DNA of 64,000 nt from Sulfurisoma sp963709555 (GTDB taxonomy: Bacteria > Pseudomonadota > Gammaproteobacteria > Burkholderiales > Rhodocyclaceae), in contig CAVPWR010000006.1 in the NCBI GenBank assembly GCA_963709555.1, positions 124,001 to 188,000 on the forward strand, written 5' to 3'. The translations under genes were made by a program, and so were the position numbers. The notes under the pieces were generated by a model. The model was not told the DNA's origin, ran no database searches, and saw only the letters and a program-made list of their open reading frames with translations. Below, piece after piece: positions 49,093 through 59,138 of this stretch (position 1 is the stretch's first letter; each line of letters begins with the position of its first letter).

Positions 49093-50262
49093 TCAGTCGG
49101 CCTGCTTGCGCAAGAAGGCCGGAATGTCGTACTTGTCGACCCCGCTCGCCGCCATCGACTCGGCCATGGCGCTGCGGCCGGCGCGACCCGACGTGAAGAC
49201 GTTGCCGAAATCGCCGCCGGCGCCGCCCGCAGCCGCCACCTCGGTGACCAGCGGCACGTTGTCGGTACCGGTGCGCAGCACCTCGGCGTAAGCCAGCGTC
49301 GGCTTGGCCTGCTTGCGCGCGGCCGGCGCACCGAGGCCGGTGGCGACGACGGTGACGCGCACGCGATCTTCCATGCCTTCGTCGTAGGCGAGGCCGCAGA
49401 TCACGGTCGCCTCGGGCGAGGTGTACTGGCGGATGGTGGCCATCACGTCCCGGTACTCCTTCATGCTGATCTGCTTGCTGGCGCTGACATTGACCAGCAC
49501 GCCGCGCGCGCCGGACAGCTCGATGCCTTCGAGCAGCGGGCTGGCGGCGGCATTCTCGGCGGCGATGCGGGCGCGATCGACGCCGGTGGCCTCACCCGAA
49601 CCCATCATGGCCTTGCCCATCTCGCCCATCACCGTGCGCACGTCCTGGAAATCGACGTTGATGTGGCCATGCACGTTGATGATCTCGGCGATGCCGCCGA
49701 CGGCGTTCTTGAGCACGTTGTCGGCGGCCTTGAAGGCCTCGTCCATCAGCACGTCCTCGCCCAGCACCTCCATCAGCTTCTCGTTGAGCACGACGATCAG
49801 CGAATCGACCGACTCTTCGAGTTCCTTGAGGCCGGCCTCGGCCAGGCTCATGCGCTTGCCCTCGTAGTCGAAGGGCTTGGTGACCACGGCGACGGTGAGG
49901 ATGCCCAGCTCGCGCGCCACCTCGGCGACGATGGGTGCGGCGCCGGTGCCGGTGCCGCCGCCCATGCCGGCGGTGATGAAGGCCATGTGCGCGCCGCGCA
50001 GTGCGTCGGCGATCTGCTCGCGGGCGCTGCGCGCGTGCTCGCGGGCGACCTCGGGCTTGCCGCCGGCGCCCAGACCCGGGCCGAGCTGCAGCTTGACGCC
50101 CGCGCTCATGTACTTCAGGGCCTGCGCGTCGGTGTTGGCGCAGATGAACTCCACGCCCTGCACGCCTTCGCGGATCATGTGCTCGACGGCGTTGCCACCC
50201 GCACCGCCGACTCCGATGACCTTGATGATGGTCGTGGGTTCCGGTTCAACAAATTCAAACAT
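49093..50262 (-). CDS. ftsZ: Cell division GTPase FtsZ
   Basis: 389 residues. Tubulin signature GGGTGTGAAP, N-terminal nucleotide site IGVGGAGGNAVEHM, T7-loop NVDFQDVRTVM, and the C-terminal FtsA/ZipA-binding peptide DKYDIPAFLRKQ. AAGGAGG precedes the ATG. The frame is intact. It follows ftsA after 35 bases. Confidence 0.98.
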   Translation of the reverse strand: MFEFVEPEPTTIIKVIGVGGAGGNAVEHMIREGVQGVEFICANTDAQALKYMSAGVKLQLGPGLGAGGKPEVAREHARSAREQIADALRGAHMAFITAGMGGGTGTGAAPIVAEVARELGILTVAVVTKPFDYEGKRMSLAEAGLKELEESVDSLIVVLNEKLMEVLGEDVLMDEAFKAADNVLKNAVGGIAEIINVHGHINVDFQDVRTVMGEMGKAMMGSGEATGVDRARIAAENAAASPLLEGIELSGARGVLVNVSASKQISMKEYRDVMATIRQYTSPEATVICGLAYDEGMEDRVRVTVVATGLGAPAARKQAKPTLAYAEVLRTGTDNVPLVTEVAAAGGAGGDFGNVFTSGRAGRSAMAESMAASGVDKYDIPAFLRKQAD

Positions 50263-50297
50263 GTTCGCCTCCTTGTTGTTGCTGCTGCAAATTAAGA

Positions 50298-51530
50298 TCA
50301 AAAATTCTTCACGAACCAGGAACGCATGCGTTCCAGCACCTGCTTGAAATTCCGCGGGCTCTGCACCTTGAGCCCGCGCTGTTTTTGGGTCAGCCCCTCG
50401 AGCAGCAGCCCCATCGCCGTCGAATGGCGCGGCCCCTTGACGAAGTCGCGCAGGTTGCCGTCGTAGTGCGGCACGCCCAGCTTCACCGTGTTGTGGAAGA
50501 TCTCCTCGCCAAGGTCGATCATCCCCGGCATCTGCGCCGAGCCGCCGGTGAGCACGACGCCGGCGCGCAGCAGCCGCTCGTAGCCGCTCCTGACCAGTTC
50601 CTCCTGCACCTTGAGGAAGATTTCCTCGATGCGCGGCTGGATGAAGCCGGCCAGCGCCTGGCGCGACAGCTGCGTCGCCGGCCGGTCGCCGACGCCGGGC
50701 ACCTCGATCATCTGCTCGGGATCGGCGATCTGCTGCAGCGCCACGCCCCACTTTTCCTTGATCTCCTCGGCGTCCGGCGTCGAGGTGCGCAGGGCGATGC
50801 CGATGTCGGCCGTGATCTGGTCGCCGGCGATGGGAATCACCGCGGTGTGGCGGATGGCGCCCTGCGAGAAGATGGCGACGTCGGTGGTGCCGCCGCCGAT
50901 GTCGACCAGGCAGACGCCGACATCGCGCTCGTCCTCGGTCAGCACGGCATGGCCCGAGGCCAGCGGTTGCAGCACCAGGTCGACCACTTCGAGGCCGCAG
51001 CGATGCACGCACTTGACGATGTTCTGCACGGCGGTGACGGCGCCGGTGACGATATGCACCTTGACGTCGAGGCGCTTGGCATCCATGCCGATCGGCTCGC
51101 GCACGCCGTCCTGGCCGTCGACGATGAACTCCTGCACCAGGGTGTGGAGGATCTGGTCGTCGGCCGATATCGGCGTGGCGTTGGCGGCCTCGATGGCGCG
51201 CTCGACGTCGAACTGCGTGACCTCCTTGTCGCGCACCACGGCCATGCCGCTGGAGTCCTTGCTCTTGATGTGGCTGCCGGCGATGCCGGTATACACTTCC
51301 TTGACCTTGCAGCCGGCCATCAGCTCGACTTCCTCGATGGCGCGCGAGATGGCGTTGACGGTCTCCTCGATATTCACCACCACGCCGCGGCGCAGGCCGC
51401 GCGACTGCTGGCTGCCGAGGCCGAGGATGACCAGCTGGCCCTCGGCATTGACCTCGGCGACGATGGCGACGATCTTCGAGGTGCCGATGTCGAGGCCGAC
51501 GATCAGATCGCGTTTGGGTTCCTTGCTCAT
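50298..51530 (-). CDS. ftsA: Cell division protein FtsA
   Basis: 410 residues. Actin-like ATPase that tethers FtsZ to the membrane. Phosphate-1 motif DLIVGLDIGTSKI, SHIKSKDSSGMAVV in the 1C region, phosphate-2 VCLVDIGGGTTDVAIF, adenosine motif VVLTGGSAQMPG, and the C-terminal amphipathic helix (VLERMRSWFVKNF). The frame is intact. Confidence 0.98.
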   Translation of the reverse strand: MSKEPKRDLIVGLDIGTSKIVAIVAEVNAEGQLVILGLGSQQSRGLRRGVVVNIEETVNAISRAIEEVELMAGCKVKEVYTGIAGSHIKSKDSSGMAVVRDKEVTQFDVERAIEAANATPISADDQILHTLVQEFIVDGQDGVREPIGMDAKRLDVKVHIVTGAVTAVQNIVKCVHRCGLEVVDLVLQPLASGHAVLTEDERDVGVCLVDIGGGTTDVAIFSQGAIRHTAVIPIAGDQITADIGIALRTSTPDAEEIKEKWGVALQQIADPEQMIEVPGVGDRPATQLSRQALAGFIQPRIEEIFLKVQEELVRSGYERLLRAGVVLTGGSAQMPGMIDLGEEIFHNTVKLGVPHYDGNLRDFVKGPRHSTAMGLLLEGLTQKQRGLKVQSPRNFKQVLERMRSWFVKNF

Positions 51531-51540
51531 TGTTCTTTAC

Positions 51541-52326
51541 TCATGAGGCACTCTTCTTGTCCGGCTGCCCCAGTCGCAGCGCGAAGCCGTTGGGGTAGCG
51601 CATGTCAACAGCGGCGACCGGCACCCGGGCCTTGTCGCGGGCGGTGGCGTAGTGCGTGGCGAAGCGGTCGAGGCGTTCGGCCAGCGGTTGCCTGGGCTGG
51701 TCGCGGCCGAGGTCGAGCAGCACGCCGTCATCGAGCCGGACCTGCCAGGCTTCGCGCGCCGTCAGGGTCAGCGCCACGGGCTTGCGCTGGATTTTCGCCA
51801 GGCGCGAGTCGAACTCGCGATAGCGCTCGAGCATCGCGGCGGACGAGCCTTCGGGTCCGCTGAACACCGGCAGCTCGTCACCACTGGCTGCCGCAAAGAC
51901 CTCGCCGCGCGTATTGACCAGGCGCGGCTCGCCGTCGGGCCTTGACCAGCGCGCCACGGCAACGTGCTCCTCGACCGCCAGTTCCAGCGCATGCGGCCAC
52001 TGCCGGCGCAATTCCGCCCGGCGCACCCAGGGCAGCTTCTCGAAGGCGCCGCGTGCCTCGTCGAGGTTCACGCTCAGCAGATTGCCCGCCAGCGCGGAGC
52101 GCGCGGCATGCTCGATCTGGGCGCGGCTGACACGCTCGATCTCGCCGACCACCACCAGTTCGCGCAGCGGATAGAAGGGCAGGCGCTGCACGCCGGTCAT
52201 CGCCGCCCAGGCCAGAACGGCAATGCCGAAGACGAACAGCAGGTCGGCGGCCAGATTGAGCAGCTGCGGGCGGTCCCAGAATCCCGCGGTCTCCTGTGGC
52301 CGGCGATTGCGCTCCGGCCTAGCCAC
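51541..52326 (-). CDS. ftsQ: Cell division protein FtsQ
   Basis: 261 residues: short cytosolic N-terminus, one membrane span (LLFVFGIAVLAWAAM), POTRA domain (PLRELVVVGEIERVSRAQIEHAARSAL...NLDEARGAFEKLPWVRRAELRRQWPHALEL) and beta domain. GTG 52326 is chosen as start because it overlaps the ddl stop by 8 bases, in the style of this cluster. Confidence 0.95.
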   Translation of the reverse strand: MARPERNRRPQETAGFWDRPQLLNLAADLLFVFGIAVLAWAAMTGVQRLPFYPLRELVVVGEIERVSRAQIEHAARSALAGNLLSVNLDEARGAFEKLPWVRRAELRRQWPHALELAVEEHVAVARWSRPDGEPRLVNTRGEVFAAASGDELPVFSGPEGSSAAMLERYREFDSRLAKIQRKPVALTLTAREAWQVRLDDGVLLDLGRDQPRQPLAERLDRFATHYATARDKARVPVAAVDMRYPNGFALRLGQPDKKSAS

Positions 52327-53236
52327 AGGTCGCCTCCGCCAGAATGCGCACCACCAGTTCCTCGAACTGGATGCCGGCGGCACGCGCCGCCATCGGCACC
52401 AGCGAATGATCGGTCATGCCGGGCGAACTGTTCACCTCGAGGCACCAGGAGTTGCCCTCATGGTCGAGCATGATGTCGACGCGCCCCCAGCCGCGGCCGC
52501 CGAGGACGTCGAAGGCGCGCAGCGCCAGCGCCTGCATCTCTTGCTCCTGCCCGGCGGACAAGCCGCTGGGGATTCGGTACTGTGTATCGTCGCGGTCGTA
52601 CTTGGCCGCGTAGTCGTAGAACTCGGTCGCCGGCACGATGCGGATCACCGGCAGGGCCAGGCCCGCCAGGATGCCCACGGTGTATTCGCCGGCATCGACG
52701 TAGCGTTCGGCCAGCACCACCTTGTCGTACTTCGCCGCCAGCTCCCAGGCCTCGCGCAGCTTGCCTGCCTGCTTGACCTTGCTGATGCCGATGCTCGAAC
52801 CCTCGCAGGCCGGCTTGACGAACAGGGGCAGGCCGAGCTGCCGCTCGATGGCGGCAAAGTCCGACGCGGCAGCGACGACGACGAAATCCGGCACCGGCAC
52901 ACCGGCCGCGTGCCACGCCAGCTTGGTGCGCCACTTGTCCATCGCCAGGGCGGAAGCGAGTACGCCGCTGCCGGTGTAGGGCAGCTTCATCAGCTCGAGC
53001 GCGCCCTGCAGGCAGCCGTCCTCGCCGCCGCGACCATGCAGGGCGATGAAGACGCGGTCGAAGTTTTCGTCCTTGAGCGCCGCCAGCGGCTTTGCGGCCG
53101 GATCGAAGGCATGGGCGTCGACGCCGGCGCGCAGCAGGGCGGCGAGCACCGCCGCGCCGCTCTTGAGCGAAACGGCGCGCTCGGCCGAATCCCCGCCGAA
53201 CATCACGGCAACCTTGCCGAAATCGTGGCGCTTCAA
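52319..53236 (-). CDS. ddl: D-alanine-D-alanine ligase
   Basis: 305 residues, DdlB type. ATP-grasp motifs: VAVMFGGDSAERAVSL, LHGRGGEDGCLQGALE, LPLFVKPACEGSSIGISKV and GWGRVDIMLD ... CLEVNSSPGMTDHSLVPMAA. Makes the D-Ala-D-Ala dipeptide for MurF. Starts inside the murB stop (ATGA). Confidence 0.97.
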   Translation of the reverse strand: MKRHDFGKVAVMFGGDSAERAVSLKSGAAVLAALLRAGVDAHAFDPAAKPLAALKDENFDRVFIALHGRGGEDGCLQGALELMKLPYTGSGVLASALAMDKWRTKLAWHAAGVPVPDFVVVAAASDFAAIERQLGLPLFVKPACEGSSIGISKVKQAGKLREAWELAAKYDKVVLAERYVDAGEYTVGILAGLALPVIRIVPATEFYDYAAKYDRDDTQYRIPSGLSAGQEQEMQALALRAFDVLGGRGWGRVDIMLDHEGNSWCLEVNSSPGMTDHSLVPMAARAAGIQFEELVVRILAEATCG

Positions 53237-54123
53237 GGGTTTACCCCCACGATGCGAACCTCGCGAACCAATTCGATGCCGAACATATCCTTCACGCGCG
53301 CCTGAACCTGGCCAATAAGCGTTTCTATCTCGGCGGCGGTGGCGCTGCCGTCCGGATTAACGATGAAATTCGCATGCTTTTCGGACACGCGCGCGCCACC
53401 GATGGCCGTTCCCTTCAAGCCTGCCGCCTCGATGAGTCGCGCCGCATGATCGTTGGGCGGATTGCGGAACACCGAGCCGGCGTTGGGCAGCTGCAGCGGC
53501 TGGGTGGCGATGCGCTTCTCCAGCAGCTCGGTGATGCGCGCGCGCGAAGCCGCACCGTCCCCTGCGGGCAAGCGCAACCAGGCGGCGACGAAGATCTCGT
53601 CGGTGGCCCGTTTGAGTCCGACATGGCGGTAGCCGATGGCGAAATCGTCCGGCGTGCGCTCAATCAGCACGCCACGGCGGTCGAGCATCAGCACGCGTTC
53701 GACATAGTTCCAGGTCTCGCCACCGTAGCAGCCGGCGTTCATGGCCAGTGCCCCGCCCATCGTTCCCGGAATGCCGGCGAGGAATTCGGCGCCGGTAAGG
53801 TCGTGGTTGGCGGCGAAGCGCGCCACTTTGGGAGAGGCCACGCCGGCTTCGACGTAGATCGTGCCGTCGGCTTCGAGACGCAAGGTTTTCAGCGCGCCGT
53901 GGGTGAATACCACCGTGCCGTCGAAGCCGCCGTCGCGCACCAGCAGGTTCGAGCCGAGCCCGACCGTCATCACGGGCTCGTCGTGGCGCAGCGTGGCGAA
54001 GAAGGCGGCGAGATCGGCGAGGTTCACCGGCGTGTAGGCGCGCACGGCGGCACCACCGGCGCGCCACGAGACATGCCCAGCCATTGGCTCGTTCTCACTC
54101 AGTTCGCCGCACCATTCAGCCAT
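53233..54123 (-). CDS. murB: UDP-N-acetylenolpyruvoylglucosamine reductase
   Basis: 296 residues, short type I/II MurB. FAD site TVGLGSNLLVRDGGFDGTVV, GAEFLAGIPGTMGGALAMNAGCYGGE with the active Tyr/Ser region NAGSVFRNP, and Glu near the C-terminus. The start overlaps the murC stop by 8 bases. The frame is intact. Confidence 0.96.
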   Translation of the reverse strand: MAEWCGELSENEPMAGHVSWRAGGAAVRAYTPVNLADLAAFFATLRHDEPVMTVGLGSNLLVRDGGFDGTVVFTHGALKTLRLEADGTIYVEAGVASPKVARFAANHDLTGAEFLAGIPGTMGGALAMNAGCYGGETWNYVERVLMLDRRGVLIERTPDDFAIGYRHVGLKRATDEIFVAAWLRLPAGDGAASRARITELLEKRIATQPLQLPNAGSVFRNPPNDHAARLIEAAGLKGTAIGGARVSEKHANFIVNPDGSATAAEIETLIGQVQARVKDMFGIELVREVRIVGVNP

Positions 54124-55508
54124 TGGCCAGCTTTCCGGGCACCGCCCCGATCGAGCCGGCACCCATGGTGATGACGACGTCGCCGTCGCGCGCGGCGGCG
54201 AGGATGGCCGCCGGCATCGCCGCGATGTCCTCGACGAACACCGGTTCGGTCTGCCCGGCGACACGGATGGCGCGGGCCAGGGTGCGGCCGTCGGCGGCGA
54301 CGATGGGCGCCTCCCCGGCGGCATAGACCTCGGCCAGCAGCAGTGCGTCGACGCCGGCGAGCACCTTGACGAAATCCTCGAAGCAGTCGCGGGTGCGGGT
54401 GTAGCGGTGCGGCTGGAAGGCCAGCACCAGGCGGCGGCCGGGGAAGGCGCCGCGCGCCGCGGCGATGGTGGCCGCCATCTCGACCGGGTGGTGGCCGTAG
54501 TCGTCGATCAGGGTGAAGTGGCCGCCGTCCTTTGCCGCAATCTCGCCATAGCGCTGGAAGCGGCGGCCGACGCCCTTGAACTCGGCCAGCGCCTTGACGA
54601 TCGCCGTGTCGCCAACGCCGACTTCCGTGGCGACGGCGATGGCGGCCAGCGCGTTGAGCACGTTGTGGCGGCCCGGCAGGTTGAGCGTGACGGCCAGGCG
54701 CGACACCGTGCCATTGGTGCGGACGCAGTCGAATTTCATGGCGCCGCCGTCGGCCACGATGTTTTCGGCGCGGAAGTTGGCGGGTTCGTCGATGCCATAG
54801 GTCACCACCTGCTTGGCCACGCGCGGCAGGATCTCGCGCACATTCGGCATCGTCGGCGCAGAGCACGGCCACGCCGTAGAACGGCAGGCGGTGGAGGAAG
54901 TCGATGAAGGCCTGCTTGAGCCGGCCGAAGTCGTGGCCGTAGGTCTCCATGTGGTCGGCGTCGATGTTGGTGACCACCGACACCACCGGCGAGAGGAAGA
55001 GGAAGGAGGCGTCCGACTCGTCGGCCTCGGCGACGAGGAACTCGCCGGCGCCGAGCTTGGCATTGGCGCCGGCCGAATTGAGGCGGCCGCCGATGACGAA
55101 GGTCGGGTCGAGCCCGCCCTCGGCCAGGCAACTGGCGACCAGGCTGGTGGTCGTGGTCTTGCCGTGGGTGCCGGCGATGGCGATGCCCTGCTTGAAGCGC
55201 ATCAGTTCGGCCAGCATCTGCGCCCGCGGCACGATGGGCAGATGGCGGGTGCGGGCGGCGACGCACCTCGGGGTTGTCGTCCTTGACCGCGGTGGACACC
55301 ACCACGGCATCGGCGTCCGGCAATATTGCCGGCGGCGTGGCCGATCACCACGCGCACGCCCTGCGCCGCGAGCCGCCGCGTCGTCGCCGACTCGGTGAGA
55401 TCGGAACCGCGAGACTTCATAGCCCTGGTTGGCCAGCACCTCGGCGATGCCGCTCATGCCGGAACCGCCGACGCCAATGAAATGGATGCGCCTGACCTTG
55501 TGTTTCAT
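54116..55508 (-). CDS. murC: UDP-N-acetylmuramate-L-alanine ligase (four frameshifts)
   Basis: About 464 residues. Adds L-Ala to UDP-MurNAc. IHFIGVGGSGMSGIAEVLANQGY, ATP site IAIAGTHGKTTTTSLVA, LVAEADESDASFLFLSP, NIDADHMETYGHDF, LIDDYGHHPVE and AFQPHRYTRTRDCFEDF. Frame changes near 54853, 55265, 55322 and 55405; in each, one extra base (mostly a C on the coding strand) accounts for the shift. This density in an essential gene argues for sequence error. A region encoding VGVGDTA resembles R1. Confidence 0.94.
54602..54627 (-). repeat. R1-like sequence in murC
   Basis: Plus strand CGCCGTGTCGCCAACGCCGA then CTTCCG. It differs from the copy at 35215 at only a few positions. It encodes EVGVGDTA where MurC normally has comparable length. 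Confidence 0.5.
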
Positions 55509-56572
55509 CTCGCTAACTCCTTGCAAGCGTTCGCGACGGCCGCGGTCGCGTCCGGTTTCGCCAGCGACTGGGCTTTTTCCGCCATCTGCAGCAACTGGTC
55601 GCGGTTCATGTTGCGGATCAGCGCCAGCCTCTCCGGCGTCAGTTCGGCCTGCGGCAGCAGGATCGCCGCGCCGGCATTGGCGAGGAAGCGCGCATTGCCG
55701 GTCTGGTGATCATCGACCGCGTGCGGGAAGGGCACGAGGATGCTGGCGACGCCCGCGGCGGCAAGTTCGGCAATGGTCAGCGCCCCGGCACGGCAGATCA
55801 CCAGGTCGGCCCAGCCGTAGGCCCCCGCCATGTCCTCGATGAAGGGCACCAGGTTCGCCGTGACGCCGGCGCGCGAGTAGATTTCGCGCAGGGCATCGAT
55901 GTGCTTCTCGCCGGCCTGATGCATCACCTCGGGCCGTTCGCCATGCGGCAGCATTGCCAGTGCCTGCGGCACGGTCTCGTTGAGCGCAGCGGCGCCGAGG
56001 CTGCCGCCGACGACCAGCAGGTGCAGCGGCTCGCCGCGCTCCTGGCGCCCGCGATAGCGAAAACTCGGCGCTGGCAGCACGGTGATTTCGGCACGCACGG
56101 GATTGCCGACCCAGCTGCCCTTTTTCAGCACGGCGGGGAAGCCGCTGAGGATGCGATCGGCCACACCGGCCAACACGCGGTTGGCCAGCCCCGCCACCGA
56201 GTTCTGCTCGTGCAGAACCAGCGGTATCCCCTTCAACGCCGCCATCATGCCGCCGGGAAAAGTGACGAAGCCGCCCATGCCGAGCACGACATCCGGACGG
56301 ATGCGCTTGAGTTCGGCCAGCGCCTGGACAAAGCCGCGCAGCAGGTTGAAGGGCAGCAGCAGCTTGCGCAGGATGCCCTTGCCGCGCAGCGCGGCGAAGC
56401 GCACCCAGGCCGTCTCGTAGCCGCGGCCGGGCACCAGCTTCGCCTCCATGCCGTCCGGATTGCCCATCCAGACCACGCGCCAGCCCTGCTCGCGCAGAAG
56501 ATCGGCCACCGCGAGGCCCGGAAAGATATGCCCGCCTGTGCCGCCCGCCATGACGAGGAGGGTCTTGCTCAT
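55505..56572 (-). CDS. murG: UDP-N-acetylglucosamine-MurNAc-pentapeptide transferase (lipid II synthase)
   Basis: 355 residues, GT28. MAGGTGGHIFPGLAVA (first G-loop), GMGGFVTFPGGMMA, LHEQNSVAGLANR, VVGGSLGAAALNETVP and CRAGALTIAELAAAG with DDHQTGNARFL. It acts on lipid I at the inner membrane face. The frame is intact. LPAPSF at 56056-56083 is encoded by a weak R1 match. Confidence 0.97.
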   Translation of the reverse strand: MSKTLLVMAGGTGGHIFPGLAVADLLREQGWRVVWMGNPDGMEAKLVPGRGYETAWVRFAALRGKGILRKLLLPFNLLRGFVQALAELKRIRPDVVLGMGGFVTFPGGMMAALKGIPLVLHEQNSVAGLANRVLAGVADRILSGFPAVLKKGSWVGNPVRAEITVLPAPSFRYRGRQERGEPLHLLVVGGSLGAAALNETVPQALAMLPHGERPEVMHQAGEKHIDALREIYSRAGVTANLVPFIEDMAGAYGWADLVICRAGALTIAELAAAGVASILVPFPHAVDDHQTGNARFLANAGAAILLPQAELTPERLALIRNMNRDQLLQMAEKAQSLAKPDATAAVANACKELAR

Positions 56573-57752
56573 ACGGAGACACCCCGCATGAGTTGCCTGA
56601 TTCTCGCCAGTTGTCCACCCTGAGCAGCACCGCCAGCGCGATGCAGTTGGCCAGGATGCCCGAGCCGCCGAAGCTCATCAGCGGCAGCGTCAGGCCCTTG
56701 GTCGGCAGCAGGCCCATGTTCACGCCCATGTTGATGAAGGACTGCACGCCGATCCAGATGCCGACGCCCTGCGCGGCAAGGCCGGCGAAGACGCGATCGA
56801 GCATCAGCGACTGGCGGCCGATGGCGAAGGCGCGCTGCACCACCAGCGCGAACATGACGACCACGGCAAGGACGCCGAAGAAGCCCAGTTCCTCCGCGAT
56901 CACGGCCAGCAGGAAGTCGGTGTGCGCCTCGGGCAGGTAGAACAGCTTCTCGACGCTGGCGCCGATGCCGACGCCGAACCACTCGCCGCGGCCGAAGGCG
57001 ATCAGCGCGTGCGACAGCTGGTAGCCCTTGCCGTACGCATCCTTCCACGGGTCCATGTAGCTGGTGATGCGCTCCAGGCGATAGGGCGAGATCAGGATCA
57101 GCACGACGAAGGCGGCGGCCATGCCGACGATGAGGACGGCGAACAGCCGCGCGTTGATGCCGCCGAGGAAGAGGATGCCGAAGGCGATGGCGACGATGAC
57201 GACGAAGGCGCCGAAGTCGGGCTCGCGCAGCAGCAGCGCACCGACCAGCACCATGACCAGGAACATCGGCACGAAGCCGCGACGGAAGGAGCCCATCTCG
57301 GCCAGTTTGCGCGTCGTGTAGTCGGCGGCGTAGAGCACGACGAACAGCTTCATCAGCTCCGACGGCTGGAGGTTGACCGGCCCCAGCGGCAGCCAGCGCT
57401 GCGCGCCATTGACCGAGCGACCGACGTGGGGGATCAGCACGATCACCAGCAACGCGACGCCCGCCATGAACAGCCACGGCGCGGCCTGCTGCCACAGGCG
57501 CAGCGGAATCTGGAAGGCGGCCACGCCGGCGACGAGGCCGATGGCGAGGAAGATGCCGTGGCGCACCAGGAAGTAGCTGGCCTGGTTGCCGGTGAAGCGG
57601 CTGCCCTCGGCCGTGGCGATCGAGGCCGAATAGACCATGACCAGGCCGAGCATCAGCAGGCCCAGCGCCGGCCACAGCAGCAGCGGGTCGAGCTCGGCCG
57701 GCGCGCCCTGCGCCAGCAGAGGTCGGCGGTTGGAAGTGAACACGGCACTCAT
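56569..57752 (-). CDS. ftsW: Septal peptidoglycan glycosyltransferase FtsW (frameshift near 56613)
   Basis: About 394 residues, ten-span SEDS protein that polymerises lipid II at the septum. Conserved stretches: GRSVNGAQRWLPLGPVNLQPSELMKLFVVLYAADY, GKGYQLSHALIAFGRGEWFGVGIG, EAHTDFLLAVIAEELGFFG, and LPTKGLTLPLMSFGGSGI. A frame change near 56613 affects only the last 15 residues (...LRVDN then ARIRQLMRGVSV). Overlaps murG and murD by ATGA junctions. Confidence 0.95.
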
Positions 57753-59138
57753 GATTGCGCCAAACCGTGCACCGCGGCGACGAAGACCTGGGCGCGGTGC
57801 TCGTAGTTGCGGAACATGTCGAAGCTGGCGCAGGCCGGCGACAGCAGCACGGCATCGCCGGCCTGCGCCGGCGCGCGCGGCGACGCCGCACGGCATCGCC
57901 ATGTCAGTCGCAGCCTGTACCGGCACGCCGCAGCCGGAGATGGCCTCGGCGATCTTCGGTCCGTCGCGGCCGATCAGCACCGCGGCGCGACCGTGGCGGG
58001 CAACGGCGTCCTTGAGCGGCGCAAAATCCTGTCCCTTGCCGTCGCCACCGAGGATCACCACGACCTTGCACCCCAATCCCTCGAGCGCGGCTACGGTGGC
58101 GCCAACGTTGGTGCCCTTGGAGTCGTCGAAATACGTCACGCCGCCGATCTCGGCCACGCGCTCGACGCGGTGCGGCAGGCCGCGGAACTCGCGCAGCGCC
58201 GGCAGCAGCTGCACCGGCTTCAGCCCGTCGTTGGCATCGACGGCGGCGCACAGCGCCAGCGCGGCCATGGCATTGGCGGCATTGTGCAGGCCGCTGAGCG
58301 GCAGCTGCGACACCGGCAGCAGGAACTTGTCGCCCTGCACGATCCAGGGTTCGCCCCGGTTATCGCGCAGGCCGAAGTCGGCGGCATCGCCGGGCGCGTC
58401 GAGACCGAAGGTGATCAGCCGCCGGCCCGGGATCGCCATGCGCTTGACCCGCTCGTCCTGACGGTTGAGTACCTGGACCCCGCTGCCAGCGAAGATGCGC
58501 GCCTTGGCCGCGGCATAGTCGTCGAGGTCGATGTAGCGGTCGAGATGGTCGTCGGAAATGTTGAGCACCGTCGCCGCCTCGGCGTCGAGGCTTTGCAGCG
58601 TCTCGAGCTGGAAACTCGACAGCTCCAGCACCCAGATGTCGGGCAGTTTTCCCGCGTCCTGACAGGCCATCAACGCCGTCAAGGCGGCGGGCGAGATGTT
58701 GCCGGCGACGCCCGTGACCTTGCCGGCGGCTTGGCAGAGGTGGCCGGCAAGCGCCGTGGTCGTGGTCTTGCCGTTGGTGCCGGTGATGGCGATCACGCGG
58801 CTATGCTGGCGCACGCCCAACGCGCGCAGGCCGTGCGCGAACAGCTCGATCTCGCCGACCACCGGGATGCCCTGGGCGCGGGCGTGGATCAGCACCAGCA
58901 GGCCGGGCGAAAGTCCCGGCGACAGCGCGACGACGTCGATGCCGTCGAGCAGGCTCTTTTCGAATTCGCCCGGGCAAAAGTCGGCGCTGGCGACACGGTG
59001 GTTCAGCTCGTCCAAGTAAGGCGGCGCGGCGCGGGTATCGGCGACGCGCACGCGTGCGCCGTTGCGCCCGCACCACTGCGCCATCGCCAGCCCCGATTCG
59101 CCGAGGCCGAGTACCAGAACGTGTTTGCCCTTCAGCAT
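57749..59138 (-). CDS. murD: UDP-N-acetylmuramoylalanine-D-glutamate ligase (frameshift near 57895)
   Basis: About 463 residues. HVLVLGLGESGLAMAQWC, ATP site IAITGTNGKTTTTALAG, LELSSFQLETLQSL, NISDDHLDRY and YFDDSKGTNVGATVAAL. The last 45 residues (...AGDAVLLSPACASFDMF-like, ending VHGLAQS) are in another frame after an error near 57895. An R1 copy encodes HRVASADFCPGEF in the N-terminal domain without changing the family length. Its ATG overlaps the mraY stop. Confidence 0.95.
58974..59000 (+). repeat. R1 repeat, GACACGG variant, inside murD
   Basis: GGCAAAAGTCGGCGCTGGCG then ACACGGTG. Antisense to murD, which reads it as HRVASADFCPG. Confidence 0.7.
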